A DNA stretch of 64,000 nucleotides from Anoplolepis gracilipes (lineage: Eukaryota; Arthropoda; Insecta; Hymenoptera; Formicidae). Below, piece by piece: positions 52,360 through 63,092 of the stretch. A program made the position numbers and the translations under genes. The stretch spans positions 6,713,001 to 6,777,000 of the forward strand of contig NC_132982.1 of NCBI RefSeq assembly GCF_047496725.1, in the 5' to 3' direction. The first letter of the stretch is position 1. The number at the start of each line of letters is the position of its first letter. The notes under the pieces are model-generated. The model ran no database searches. It was not told where the DNA came from and worked only from the letters and a program-made list of their open reading frames with translations.

Positions 52360-52716
52360 CTGTAAGTTTGTATGTGTGTGTAATTGTACTGCAATTTTTT
52401 ATTTATTTTAAAGCTACTAAAATTTGCACTATATATATATTGAAAATTTTAGTAGCTTTAAAATAAATAAAAAATTGCAGTACAATTACACACACACACA
52501 CACAAATTTACAATAAGTATGTATATATATTATAAATTTTAGTAGCTTAAAATAAATTAAAAATATGTGTGTAATTGTATTGCAATTTTTAATTTATTTT
52601 AAAGCTACTAATATTTATAATATATATATATATACATATACATGTATATATGTATATATATACATATATTGTAAATTTTAGTAGCTTTAAAATAAATTAA
52701 AAATTGTAATACAATT
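52360..52716. repeat. Array of nested hairpins built from one AT-rich motif
   Basis: One motif of about 45 bases (GTAATTGTACTGCAATTTTT, continuing through TTTAAAGCTACTAA) occurs five times: forward near 52380-52422, reverse near 52445-52489, reverse and truncated near 52535-52563, forward near 52571-52612, reverse near 52675-52715. The first two copies form a near-perfect hairpin extended by TG and CA repeats on the two sides. The last two form a second hairpin around an alternating TA/CA core. Confidence 0.85.
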
Positions 52717-53569
52717 ATTCGCTTAAAAAGCTTATCCTAAAGATTTATGCACACAATTCGATACTTCACGATGATCATCCCTTCTATTTTCGACACTCCT
52801 GATTTGCATACAAATTCCACCGTCGAGTAAAAGATGCGAAAATGCATATAGCTACTGCGACCTGTATTTCAGACGACGCAAGATGATACGAAATGGCCAA
52901 TATAAGAGGATTACGTGATATGAACCGTTCGATTATGTTAGTGTCTCCTCGCGAGCTTCTATTACAAATAAGATGGTAACAATAAATATTCAAGCGAATC
53001 GATTATATACCGAAAAGTCGTCTGGATACGACGCCATTAAAAGCACAAGCGATACGATTATGCACGCTATTTGATACTCATGACGCTTGTCCGGCCTATT
53101 TTTCGACACTCCCGATACTTGTTCATACGCGAACTTTATTCTCGAGTAAAAGGCGTGAAAATGTGTAGCGATTGTGATTCTTACCTCGAGTAAACGGCAC
53201 GAAAATCCGTAGCAATTACGACGTCCATGACTCCTGCCTCCTGCCTCGAGAAAGCGCGCGAAAACGCACAGTAGCGTCTCATGACGTAACGGCGCGACTA
53301 GGATTATGTGATATCAGAAGAGACTTCACTTGACAATATATCGAAGCGTTTAACTGACCAATCAGGGAACAAAGATTTTTTTCTCATCACTTTTCGTCAA
53401 TCGAATAACAGATAGAGAGGATACATCAATGTACAATATCTCACTCACACTAGTGAACACTGTGTTACATTGTGTCTTGCTTTCACAGTGTCGAATGGAA
53501 CATGCAGAACAATCTTGATTTGTATTTTGGAACGCGATACGAAATGATCTGCACACGTAATAATAATTG

Positions 53570-53690
53570 TTTAATTATTATATATTATATATTATAAAAT
53601 CTTATATTATATATTATATTATTATATTATATTTATATATTTATATTATATTATTGCATATTACATTTATTTTATACATTTATATATTTG
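53570..53690. repeat. TAT/TTA-rich low-complexity stretch
   Basis: Irregular repeats of TATTATAT and TTATAT form the core of the spacer between the foldback arms. Simple sequence, probably length-variable. Confidence 0.75.
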
Positions 53691-53750
53691 TCGGAAGTTT
53701 GTAGAGAGAAATGGTAACATGCTTCAATTGACATTTCGAACTATTTAATT

Positions 53751-53790
53751 AACCAATCAGGACAAAGAATTCTCTACTCTCTGATTGGTC
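53751..53790. repeat. ACCAATCAG/CTGATTGGT inverted repeat
   Basis: Nine-base perfect arms are extended imperfectly outward to about 20 bases (TTCGAA on both sides). The CCAAT-containing arm also occurs once at 53357-53365 in the left arm, so three copies of the same word sit at the inner ends of the foldback arms. Confidence 0.7.
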
Positions 53791-54180
53791 AAACGCTTCG
53801 AAACATTGTCGAGTGGAGCATCTTCCATATCATATAATCTAGTTATATTATTCACAAAGGACGTTGCATTGTTGATTTAGAGCGGTCGCGGTTGCCATAC
53901 ATCTTCGCGCCTTTTCTTGAGGTGGGAGCGCGTACGTCGCAGTTGCTATACATTATCGCGCCTTTTTCCTGGAGGTGGAGGCAGAAGTCAGTATCGTTCT
54001 ATGTACTTGCGCGTTTTTTACTCGAGAATGAAATTTATGTGCGAATAATGGTCGTCGGGAGTGTCGAAAAAGTATAACGGGCGATCGGAGTGTATCGGAA
54101 ATAATCGCGTGCTCTTTTGCTCGTCTAATTTAACTCCTATGGCGTCACGTCAGGTTAAACATTTTTGGAAGATTATTACA

Positions 54181-54275
54181 AAATGGACAGACTAATAGGA
54201 ACACGTACGAATAAGAAGTTTGCGAAGGAGCTTCATCTATCTCGCATTGCGTGACGAAGATTCGAAATCATGGTA
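54181..54275 (+). other. Exon-end-like segment with ATG directly before a strong donor
   Basis: Immediately outside the foldback right arm, a GC-richer stretch ends in AATCATG|GTAAGT (GT at 54270-54271). An ATG placed at the end of a 5' exon is a known arrangement. A short upstream ATG frame (54183-54251, 22 codons) precedes it. No downstream plus-strand exon could be linked in the following 9.7 kb, so this is a candidate only. Confidence 0.2.
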
Positions 54276-56123
54276 AGTGGAACAATCGTCATTAAGAATA
54301 ACGTTGAAATTATAGTTACTTAATTGTGTTAAACTTGCTATTTATGGATTTTACGTGTCAAATTATTTGGTGAATGCACATACATTTGTTTTTCATATAA
54401 ATACGTATGTAAAAAATTAATAAAAAATAATTAATATAGGATTAAATGAGCAAAAAGATAGAAAAGGATTAAAAGTAAAATAATAAATGATCAATGATAA
54501 AACAATAAAAAATTAATATAGCAGTAATAAAATTGGATGAAGTCAGATCTCTCATATATTTTTAATACATTTACACATTAAACAGAAGTAAAGAGAAAAA
54601 AAGAAAAAAAAAAAAAATAATTGTCCATATAGAGACAATGATTTATGCGTAATGTAAAGTTAATGTGATGGAAAGTACATATTCAACAATTCTCATTAAA
54701 CACATGATAAATTTATTTTATCTTTTTTATTAAAAAATGTATTATATATTTTTAATAATAATTTTTTATATATTTTACTTGTTTTATTATCAGGAAAATA
54801 GCGAAATATTGGTCGAATTGTAGAATCATTCAAATATTAAGCATACTACAAAATATTAATAATAAAAAAAGATTTCAAAAATTCGAAATAAAATAAAATT
54901 TAAATATCATAAAATAAATACACAATTCGTTGAAAAAAATATACATTATCTGTGCAAATATTGTTTACATAAAAATTTTTATAATTCACAGTTTTATTTT
55001 TAATTAAATATTCTTAATTAAATATCTTTTTTACAATATTGTATTGAAAACTAAGGAATGTCGATTTTAAATTCTACAATAACGTATTATTAAACTGAAA
55101 TATGTGACTACGTTAATAACGTCTATTACATTTATTATTAATTTTATTATGATACTTATTTCGTCATAGTTAATACCAAGTGAATAAAATTTTATGTATG
55201 AACATCGAATTTATTTTAACTATAGTGCAGTCACTTACTTTGCATGTCTGTTATAATTTTAATTTATTTTATTTTATTTTCATTGTCATATCACTTTACA
55301 TTTGTCTTGCAATTCTTGCTAATTAATAATGAAAATATGAAATTTATTATATTATTTGTTTAATTACTACAATAACTGTTAGTTGTAGTACACGTAGCAC
55401 GTGAAAGACAAAGAATAGGCGACAATTACTTTCACTTTATATTCTTATGAAACAGCTAGATGTAAAATTTGTGTACATTGTTTAAAACATTTTTGTTAAT
55501 TGGATCCGAATCTTTTTTCTCTTTTATCATATACTTTAACAAGGCAATTGTAATGTTGAAAATAAACCGTATGTGAACAAGAAAAATTCGATAAGTAACG
55601 AATTTACTGATACTGTATAAAAAAAAGATTATTTTACAGTAAACATGAAATATATACTATTCTAATATAAATTCTATAATATAATATAAAATTTCTTTAA
55701 ATTTATATTTCTTCCATTATTATCTATTATGATTTTCTATTTATTCTGTGTTAAGAAGAGTAGAATAAAATGGAATGTAAGTCGGGGACGAAAAGACTCA
55801 TATCTTTTTTTTAAATAGCTTTGACAAAAATAAAAGTTTACTTTATATTTTTTTCTATTTTGTTTTTTTAATTATCTTTTATGAATGATAACTTTATTTC
55901 ACGGTCGATTAAAAAAACATTTATTTTAGCTTATATTTCTATCGCTTTCTAAATTACTTTTAAAAACGATTATTGTTTTATACAAAAATATTGAAAAAGA
56001 CACAAGTATAACATAGGAACTTACATCAGAGCCGATTATTTGAAAAATTTTCATATTTAAATTCACGTTTGGAACTAACAGTATGAATGATAAATACGAA
56101 AATTCTACTTTTCATATCACATT

Positions 56124-56255
56124 AAAATTTAGAACATACATTATATGCAAAATTATGTTTCTCATGTATATTTTTCGAATCCAACATCAAAATTTAGGAC
56201 ATGCGTTACATGCAAAATTATGTTTCTCATGCATATTTTTCGAATCCAACATCGA
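56124..56255. repeat. Tandem duplication, period 65
   Basis: Two copies of a segment beginning AAAATTTAG(A/G)ACAT and ending CGAATCCAACATC. Because 65 is not a multiple of three, the duplicated units fall in different frames of the surrounding 103-codon ORF, which argues that the ORF is not protein-coding. Confidence 0.9.
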
Positions 56256-56400
56256 GTTATGCAATGCGGAAGATAATGCTGGATTTTTAAAGATTAACTT
56301 CGAATCAAATTTGAATCGATTTCTTGAAGATCAACTTCAAATCAAATTCTTTATTTACGGCTTGACTTTGCAAAGCAAATTGAAAAATAGATAACGCGAT

Positions 56401-56434
56401 AACACGATTGCGTTAACGAGTAAGCAATCGTGTT
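56401..56434. repeat. Perfect 11-bp stem-loop
   Basis: AACACGATTGC (56401-56411) is complementary to GCAATCGTGTT (56424-56434) around a 12-base loop. It resembles a simple transcript hairpin; no poly-T follows. Confidence 0.6.
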
Positions 56435-56812
56435 TTGAAAAGCCAGGATTCCGCGTTGCTAGATAAATTTACTAACCAATTACGCACAAGTAACATGCGC
56501 GAGTTATTTAGTTTCGACGTGTATCGAGAGCGCTTCTCGATATTTCACTTCATTAATTAACTAGTTGATTTGATTTCGAGCGCAGCGAAGCAAAACTCGT
56601 TGAAAAACACACGTGCGCAATGAAACTCGGCGATTCTTTGCTTTTTTTAACAACCACTTTCAAATAAAATAGAATTTTTGTGGTAGGATCCATCTGTCAT
56701 TCAATAGTTGCATTGCACCGTGATATTTGTACAATGAAATTTGTTCTACGAAAATAATACAAGAGGATTTTTATAAAAAGCTAGTGGAACGGTATTTTTC
56801 GTATTTTCTATC

Positions 56813-56852
56813 TATTGTGTGTATGTGTGTATGTATATATATATATATACAT

Positions 56853-56902
<50 letters not shown>
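56813..56902. repeat. TG/TA/CA compound palindromic microsatellite
   Basis: TGTGTATG-type repeats pass into (TA)n, then CATACACACA and a second (TA)n run, so the first part is self-complementary. Simple sequence. Confidence 0.9.
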
Positions 56903-56905
<3 letters not shown>

Positions 56906-57844
56906 TTTCACTTTTTATTATCATTGAGCAAAAAGCAAATTTAATTCACAGTTTCAAAGAAACTTGTTTTTAAGTTACAATAATCGTTTATATGTTAGTC
57001 AAGTTTAATAATTGGTCGGCCATAAATGAAAGTTTTACGTGATCAAAGGATCAGTTCAATTTAACTAGAATAAGAGAGATATTTAATTGTGAATAAATTA
57101 AAGAACTGATATCAATTTATCTCGCTAATTTATTCATGCTTTATTTAAAATAAATCGAAATTTAAAATTAAAATTTATTTTGCATACATGATATTTTTCT
57201 TAATTTTTTTGAAAATAAGTTTATTGTTTAGTTTCAGTTTTGTAAAAGAGAAATGTTATAAACACGTATATATTTGCGTGATTTATTAAAAATGAATTAT
57301 TTAAATAAGTATATATTATACTTGGTATATAATTTCGTGAAAATTCATAAAAATTAAGAATTTTAGCATTATTTTCAATAAGTCTACAGTTCTTGATAAT
57401 TTATATAAATTGTTCTGACCATTAAACCAAAGAAAATACCTTATAAACTGAGACGGTAAATTCACGTAACATTACATTTTATCTTGCAAGACTTTCTTTA
57501 TCATTTTTTAGATTTTAAAGATTTATAGTATTTTTACATGGTTCTTCTAAAACCAAACAAATATTGATTAAAATATAAATAAGACGTTGGTGATTTTTTT
57601 TAATTTCGTTTATTTTAAAACAATTCTCGTATTTTCAAATTTTATTTTCCTCGAGAAGGACATTTCATCTTATTCATATGAAATACTGATTTTCAAGAGT
57701 TTATTGTAAATCAGGTTTTATAATTTGTGAATATATTCTCATGCATTTTTAATAAATTCTAACAAGTTTTTATAAATTATTTGTAAAATATTTTTAATAT
57801 TGCTGAGTTAAGTTGCTTTAATTTATAATCAAAATTATTTGTTT

Positions 57845-57912
57845 AAACTGTCAGAACTATTAAGAGTAAAGCCAGAACTCTTATTTATGAGTTTTCACGT
57901 AATGATGTACCA
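57845..57912. repeat. Dispersed repeat, copy 1
   Basis: About 66 bases starting AAACTGTCAGAACTATTAAG and ending TTACGTAATGAT-like are repeated at 58761-58824 in the same orientation with about five differences. The flanks do not obviously match. Confidence 0.8.
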
Positions 57913-58760
57913 GCTTTACACCATAAATGAGCCCAAGAATTCATAGTATTCTACATACGAAATGATGTAAAGACAAAAATTATATTTATATATTTTCATG
58001 GAAAAGAATTTGCACGTGTAAATACAACACAAATATGTACATATATACCTTGTCACTGCAAGTAGTTTTCGACTGTGGAAAAAGGCAAGTACATTTGCGA
58101 AATAATGCAAGCTTCATTCGTTCGCGAAATTATGTAATCTGCTTTCGTGCGCAAAAGCAACCGCGCCAAGTCTAAGTAAATTATCACTCGTATCAGGACG
58201 TACAGAATTTTTTACGCTAATTGGATGTACGTTAATTGAGATGTCTTTCCTGTTCTCCCAGCTTTACCAGAGTCTAGAGTGTATACAGAGGAAAATGCGT
58301 GTCTCTATCTACACGTTAATTAGATAATTACGAGGGTTGCTTGACTGCAACGCATCTTGTCATCTCACAGTTACATATGAATCTTTACTTATATTCTAAG
58401 CAAGAATAATTATTTTTATGTTCAAATTTTAATGAATATAACATTAACATATTTTAAAACATAACAATCTTTTTAGTTATACAACGTGATGTAACAGTAT
58501 AATTTGTGGTAACTCATATTTTTAGTCTTATAGTTTTGAACGAAATATCAGCTTCTTATGGACGAGTACACTTTCCAGATTGAAATCTGCGAAGTTTCTT
58601 GCAAGATGAAATAGAATTTCGTCACTAAGTGTGATGACAAAAAGAGATGTGATATCTCATTTAGTTTTTTTTATTAGATAGTAAAGTCTTCTAAAAGAAA
58701 TTTTTATCATTTTTATTTGTCTAACAATCTTCATAGATTTATAATTTAATAAGATTTTTC

Positions 58761-58824
58761 AAACTGTCAGAACTATTAAGAATAAAGCCAGAACTTTTAT
58801 TTATGAGTTTTTACGTAATGATAC
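58761..58824. repeat. Dispersed repeat, copy 2
   Basis: Second copy, 916 bases after the first, same orientation. The family is not recognised. It may be the remnant of a short element or the two ends of a degraded longer one. Confidence 0.8.
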
Positions 58825-59639
58825 CAATAATTTTTTTTTAACATATTTGCCAAATATTTATTTGATAGATTTAATTTACGAAATAATGAAACATTATTTT
58901 TATGAACAAAAAGATTTTTTAATGATAATTTTTTAAATTATGCAATAGCTTTAAAATAATGGATTTCGATAAATATTAGGAAAATGTTTAAAGATATTAA
59001 AAAAATTTTAGAAAATCGTAGAACGTGCGAGATGAGATAAACGCCAGAATCAGTCGTATTTTCGATAAGAGAAATATTCACCGGATTCCATCGCGTGGCA
59101 TCACGAAGAAAGGGACATAGGACCGAGAGCAAGTGAAATTTCTCCAGTTTTACAATACCGGGCCATTCATAACTGTCAGCGCGACGGCGGGATATACCGT
59201 CGCATTCACAAAAGCATTCTCTTTCGATGGGAATCCCACCGAGATATCGTCTAATGTAAATATGTACGCTCCCTTTTCAACCCACTCCTTTCTTAGAGTA
59301 TTTATGTGTACCCTATTACTAAATGTTTACGCGCAGACCCTTTAACGTCCAAGTCAAATATTTTCATTGAATAACTATTTTACTTTTATCAGCGCGCTAC
59401 CGAACAAAAAGTTGGAGCGCAAAGAATTAATGATTTATTCGAGTTTAAATTACATTTTTATTCATAACAATTTTATTGTGCATTAATCCAATGAGGCATC
59501 ATGATCTTTTACAATCCCTACGTAACAATTTGATTATTTTTACTGTTTTGTGCCTAGCACTAGTTAATTGTAACAATAAGTTGAATAAAATATCATCGCG
59601 TAAGCTGGAAAATATATTGATATATAATTTAAAAAAGAG

Positions 59640-59660
59640 ATGTGTGTGTGTGTGTGTGTG
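59640..59660. repeat. TG dinucleotide repeat
   Basis: (TG)10. Simple sequence. Confidence 0.9.
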
Positions 59661-59809
59661 AGGAGTATTTTATTACTTATAAATGTTGTTAAATTTGATA
59701 TCCTTTCTATTATATATAATACATCAGTTTGAGATTGCATTTTATTGAAATTTATAAAAAAAATAAATAATTTATTTCTTTTGTTTAAAATTTAAAATAA
59801 ATATTAGCT

Positions 59810-59976
59810 TCATTTTTTGTTACAATTCAACGCGAGGCATTTGTAGAGTTTGAGAGCTGCAGAACCGAAACACAGGTCAAAGGCCAGGTCTCTTTTGATG
59901 AGAGTCTCATTGGGATTCATCGACTTGATGTAAATATGGTTTGATTTATTCTTTGATATCGTAAAACATTCGTCTC
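59810..59976 (-). CDS. Probable terminal coding exon of an unrecognised minus-strand gene
   Basis: After a good acceptor (TTCATTCCTCTGTAG, AG at 59978-59977) a 54-codon frame runs to TGA (59812-59810). From codon 16 on, third positions are strikingly rich in C and G against a very AT-rich background, as expected of real coding sequence. It reads DECFTISKNK..., NETLIKRDLAFDL and CFGSAALKLYKCLALN. The spaced cysteines before an A-x2-L-x2-C-like end loosely recall the last cysteines of insect odorant-binding proteins, but the spacing is not canonical, so this is only a suggestion. The entry phase is 1. A phase-compatible upstream candidate is 60457-60592. The rest of the gene would lie at higher coordinates. 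Confidence 0.4.
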
Positions 59977-60456
59977 CTACAGAGGAATGAAATATAATTA
60001 ACGTTAAAAATCAAATGAAACGTTTGTCGCAAGTTACAAACTTTATGACATTTAAGATCGACTTGTTGTTATAACATTTTTCATACTGATCTTAAATTAG
60101 AAATATTAATTAAGATTGCATGATGAATATTTTTGAGGAAAGAAAAACGATTTATCATGAATGCATTTCGATATATTTTTTATAAAAATCTGATGTAGAA
60201 TAACACACACACACAGAGATAGAATTCATGAATAATTAATAAATAGCTTTGTGGTTACATATCTCATTTAAAATGATTAATTAACAAAATATGTTAACAC
60301 AGCAAAAAAAAAAGATTTTACTTTATAGTATATTTTTTATATTTTCTAATATCTTTTAATATATTACAAATTGTATATTTACATTAATACATTCCATTCA
60401 TTATTTTCATTTTTTATTTTTACATTTTTCATATTTGATGCATTATTCTTTTATAG

Positions 60457-60592
60457 TTAGACAAATGCCAATGGATGTAACCAACCACTTTCGATAAGAA
60501 TTCTTTCAAATTTATAAGCACCAGTTTCATAATTATAAAATTCAAGACATGTACAACATCTTAGTCGTGCAATATATGAAAAATAAAATTTC
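60457..60592 (-). CDS. Possible upstream exon, weak
   Basis: A 44-codon minus-strand frame follows an acceptor-like ACAAATAG and ends at TAA (60459-60457). It includes ARLRCCTCLEFYNYETGAYK and FERILIESG. A GTTGGT within it could serve as a phase-1 donor and would join in frame to the exon at 59976-59810, but GTTGGT is a poor donor and the acceptor has little pyrimidine tract. It is kept because the join is phase-compatible and the translation is unlike the composition-driven ORFs nearby. Confidence 0.2.
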
Positions 60593-62350
60593 CTATTTGT
60601 AAAATAGAAAAGTTGAAATGTTAAATTGATGTGATTTTAAATAATAACATCTCTTCTTTTTTCGGAGGATTTCTGATTTTTCAAAATTACATACTTACAT
60701 ATTTTAATACTGAATCGTCATTTTGTAATACAGTCATGGACTGTTTTTCGATTGATTGTTTCTTAGACAGCACAATCGATTGGGAAATTACGGAGTGTAA
60801 CTATTTCTTGCACAAGACAATGGGAGAATTTAATCAGTCGAATACACAAAGCGCGTGTAAAATTGTAACGCTCGGTCGAGTTCGTTGCTTCGTGCAACTT
60901 TTAAGAAAAGGAATTCAGTGATTCCCTCGAACATCGTTGAGGCGCAAAGTAATTCCAATGTTAAATTTACTCAAGAAACGTCGATATGTTTTAGGGAAAA
61001 ATGGAAGTACTTAATTTGTAGCTGTATCTCGACATGTGATTAGATTATCCTAAAAAACATTGCCACCATTATTCACAGATATAATTGATAAGGCATTTTA
61101 AGATTTTAAATAATTTTTACCAGCCTAACTATTTATATCATTCTATATTTTCTTTATATTAAATAGTATAGTTTTAATTAATATAATGAATAAAATAATG
61201 TTGTTATTTGAATAATTTTTATTTTAAAATAATGTACGTTATATTGAGAACGGTGAAAAATATTTACATATTAAATATTTTTACAAAAATTTAATTTCAT
61301 TATTTTTGTAATAATTTATAGTATTTTCCTTGTTAAAAATTTGCAGATTGTAAATGAACAACAATAAATGAGTATTAATTACATTAATTTATAGTGGCTA
61401 CATAGTGGTTGTACCGTCTGTTCTATATGCTGCTTTTTTATATTATGTGTAACATTGTAAGTCAATGACTATGAAAACAAGTGTAATTCACTTTAAAATT
61501 CCGTGCACGAAGAACTATTCGTACTGATACGACGGTCCTACAAACATTCACCGTTGATGATGCCGTAAAAGTGCATAGCACGTATACTGGCGCTTCTATT
61601 TGTTTCGCTTCATTTTCCGACCGGCCGGATTACAGGTTTGCCTTTATTTTGTTCCGTTCAATACGGAAGATATACCACTGAAAAAAATTGTTCCCCAATT
61701 TTGGGAGGATGCGTTTTAAAGAATCACCAATTGGTTCTCTGAACATACAAATAGTTGAAAAATTCTCTGATTACAGTGGAAAAAGTTACAAAATATTGTA
61801 ACTTCTTTCATAATATCAGATGTATCTTTCTAAACGGAAATAAAGACAATCTTTGTTGCAATCAATTTTAAATTACTAGCATAATATCTCAGAGAAATAT
61901 TCTAATTTTTATACGGAAAATATTCTCACAAAAAATTAGTGTTTAATGTATTCCACATATACAAAGTGCTAAATATATAAAAATATAGATTCATTATTCG
62001 GGATGTGAGATTTCTTAAAATAAAAAAATTAAACCGAGCATAATTATTTATTTTTTTTTTCCAATCATATTTTGTATATATAAAAATAGCATCACATTTT
62101 CAAAATTTCAATATAATTGATAAAGTTTTGATTTTGTTTCAATAATTTTTAATATTATTAATATTTATATTAAATTATTTTATTATTTTACTATCGTGTG
62201 ACGTATAATACATATTTTATATTATTAATCTTACACATTATTTATTATTTATATGCAATATTGATTGTCTTTCGTTAAAATTTACAATTTCACTATTATA
62301 GAATGTCAACATTTAAATGTGAAGAATACATGCATTTATTGTTATGATTG

Positions 62351-62374
62351 ACGAATATATATATATATATTCGT
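62351..62374. repeat. Perfect 24-bp palindrome
   Basis: ACGA, an AT core and TCGT, exactly self-complementary. Probably an AT microsatellite with symmetric flanks. Confidence 0.8.
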
Positions 62375-63043
62375 TTACAATACATTTGATTTCAAAGATA
62401 ATATGTATTATATTATATTTTGTGTATAAAAATAATACATGAAACAATACACTCGTTGTTCAAAAATTTAAATGTTATTTAACTCTGACATATATGCCGT
62501 AAAATTGGAAAATACGTAAACAGATGATATCTTTTATCTGGCGCTAACACTCACACGATCCATGTTTGTTTGGATTGGATTTTTTCACGCGATAATTATC
62601 GTATATACAATGTTTTTTTTATATGGATAGGAATTAAATTCTGCATTGAGATATGACATTTATTATTTTCTTTTTCTAACTATTCGAAATAAAAACTTTA
62701 GTTATAAATCATAACAAACATCGTGTGTGCGATTTGTTATCAATGTCTGTTATAAAATTATTCTGCTTCAAAACTGTATGAAAATTGATAATAAAAAACT
62801 TGATATCAATTTTTAATTAAAAATTTATAATGGAGAATTTCATATTTCAACGAAACTTATTGTAAGTGCAATAATTTTTTTTCTTTTTAAATAATTTTAT
62901 AGAATTAATCATTAGAGTTAAATTTAAGAAATCGATTTACTCTTGTCTGAAACAAATCAATTATTATTTAAGAGAAATAGTAAAAATTTGAAAAATATTT
63001 ATTCGAGCTATTCGTGCAATATTTTCTTGTTCGATCGTTCGCC

Positions 63044-63092
63044 ATGTCGGACGATAGAGATAAGAGCAGCGTGAATATCGTAGAAGCTAGAA
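63044..63092 (+). CDS. Possible first coding exon of a plus-strand gene running off the window
   Basis: An ATG in a good context (TTCGCCATGTCGG) opens a polar N-terminus, MSDDRDKSSVNIVEAR, followed by A|GTGAGA, a reasonable donor. Without splicing the frame stops six codons later. The preceding 50 bases are not distinctive. Start context and donor together make it a plausible first exon, but it is short and no second exon was found before the window ends. Confidence 0.25.

Larger units (their letters stand above)
52744..54142. mobile_element. Foldback-type element with arms made of short tandem units
   Basis: The left arm (about 53028-53365) is the inverted complement of the right arm (about 53781-54142) with moderate divergence. 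A further partial direct copy of the left arm lies at 52744-52940. Shared landmarks are TTTTCGACACTCC, TCTCGAGTAAAA, a GATTATNTGATAT stretch, TCGAAGCGTTT and ACCAATCAG at the inner ends. Each arm contains about three diverged units of 44-60 bases that begin CTCGAG(TAA)AA and continue GGCGCGAAAATG...GTAGCAATTGCGAC. Arms made of tandem subunits are the hallmark of foldback (FB-like) elements. No transposase ORF is present. The 53366-53780 spacer holds an AT-rich stretch (about 53570-53690) and a second small palindrome. Confidence 0.65.
54276..59809. other. AT-rich DNA without a recognisable gene
   Basis: Very low GC through 54300-56080 and 56900-58100. It holds a 65-bp tandem duplication, an AT/CA palindromic microsatellite, a short perfect hairpin and one dispersed repeat pair, listed separately. 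ORFs are short and composition-driven. Confidence 0.6.

Noticed and set aside
56083..56394. 103-codon plus-strand ORF
   Set aside because: An internal 65-bp tandem duplication shifts frame between copies, so the ORF is fortuitous.
61600..61731. Plus-strand exon-like stretch after GGATTACAG
   Set aside because: Two frames are open equally well and neither has a composition that favours coding; no partner exon.
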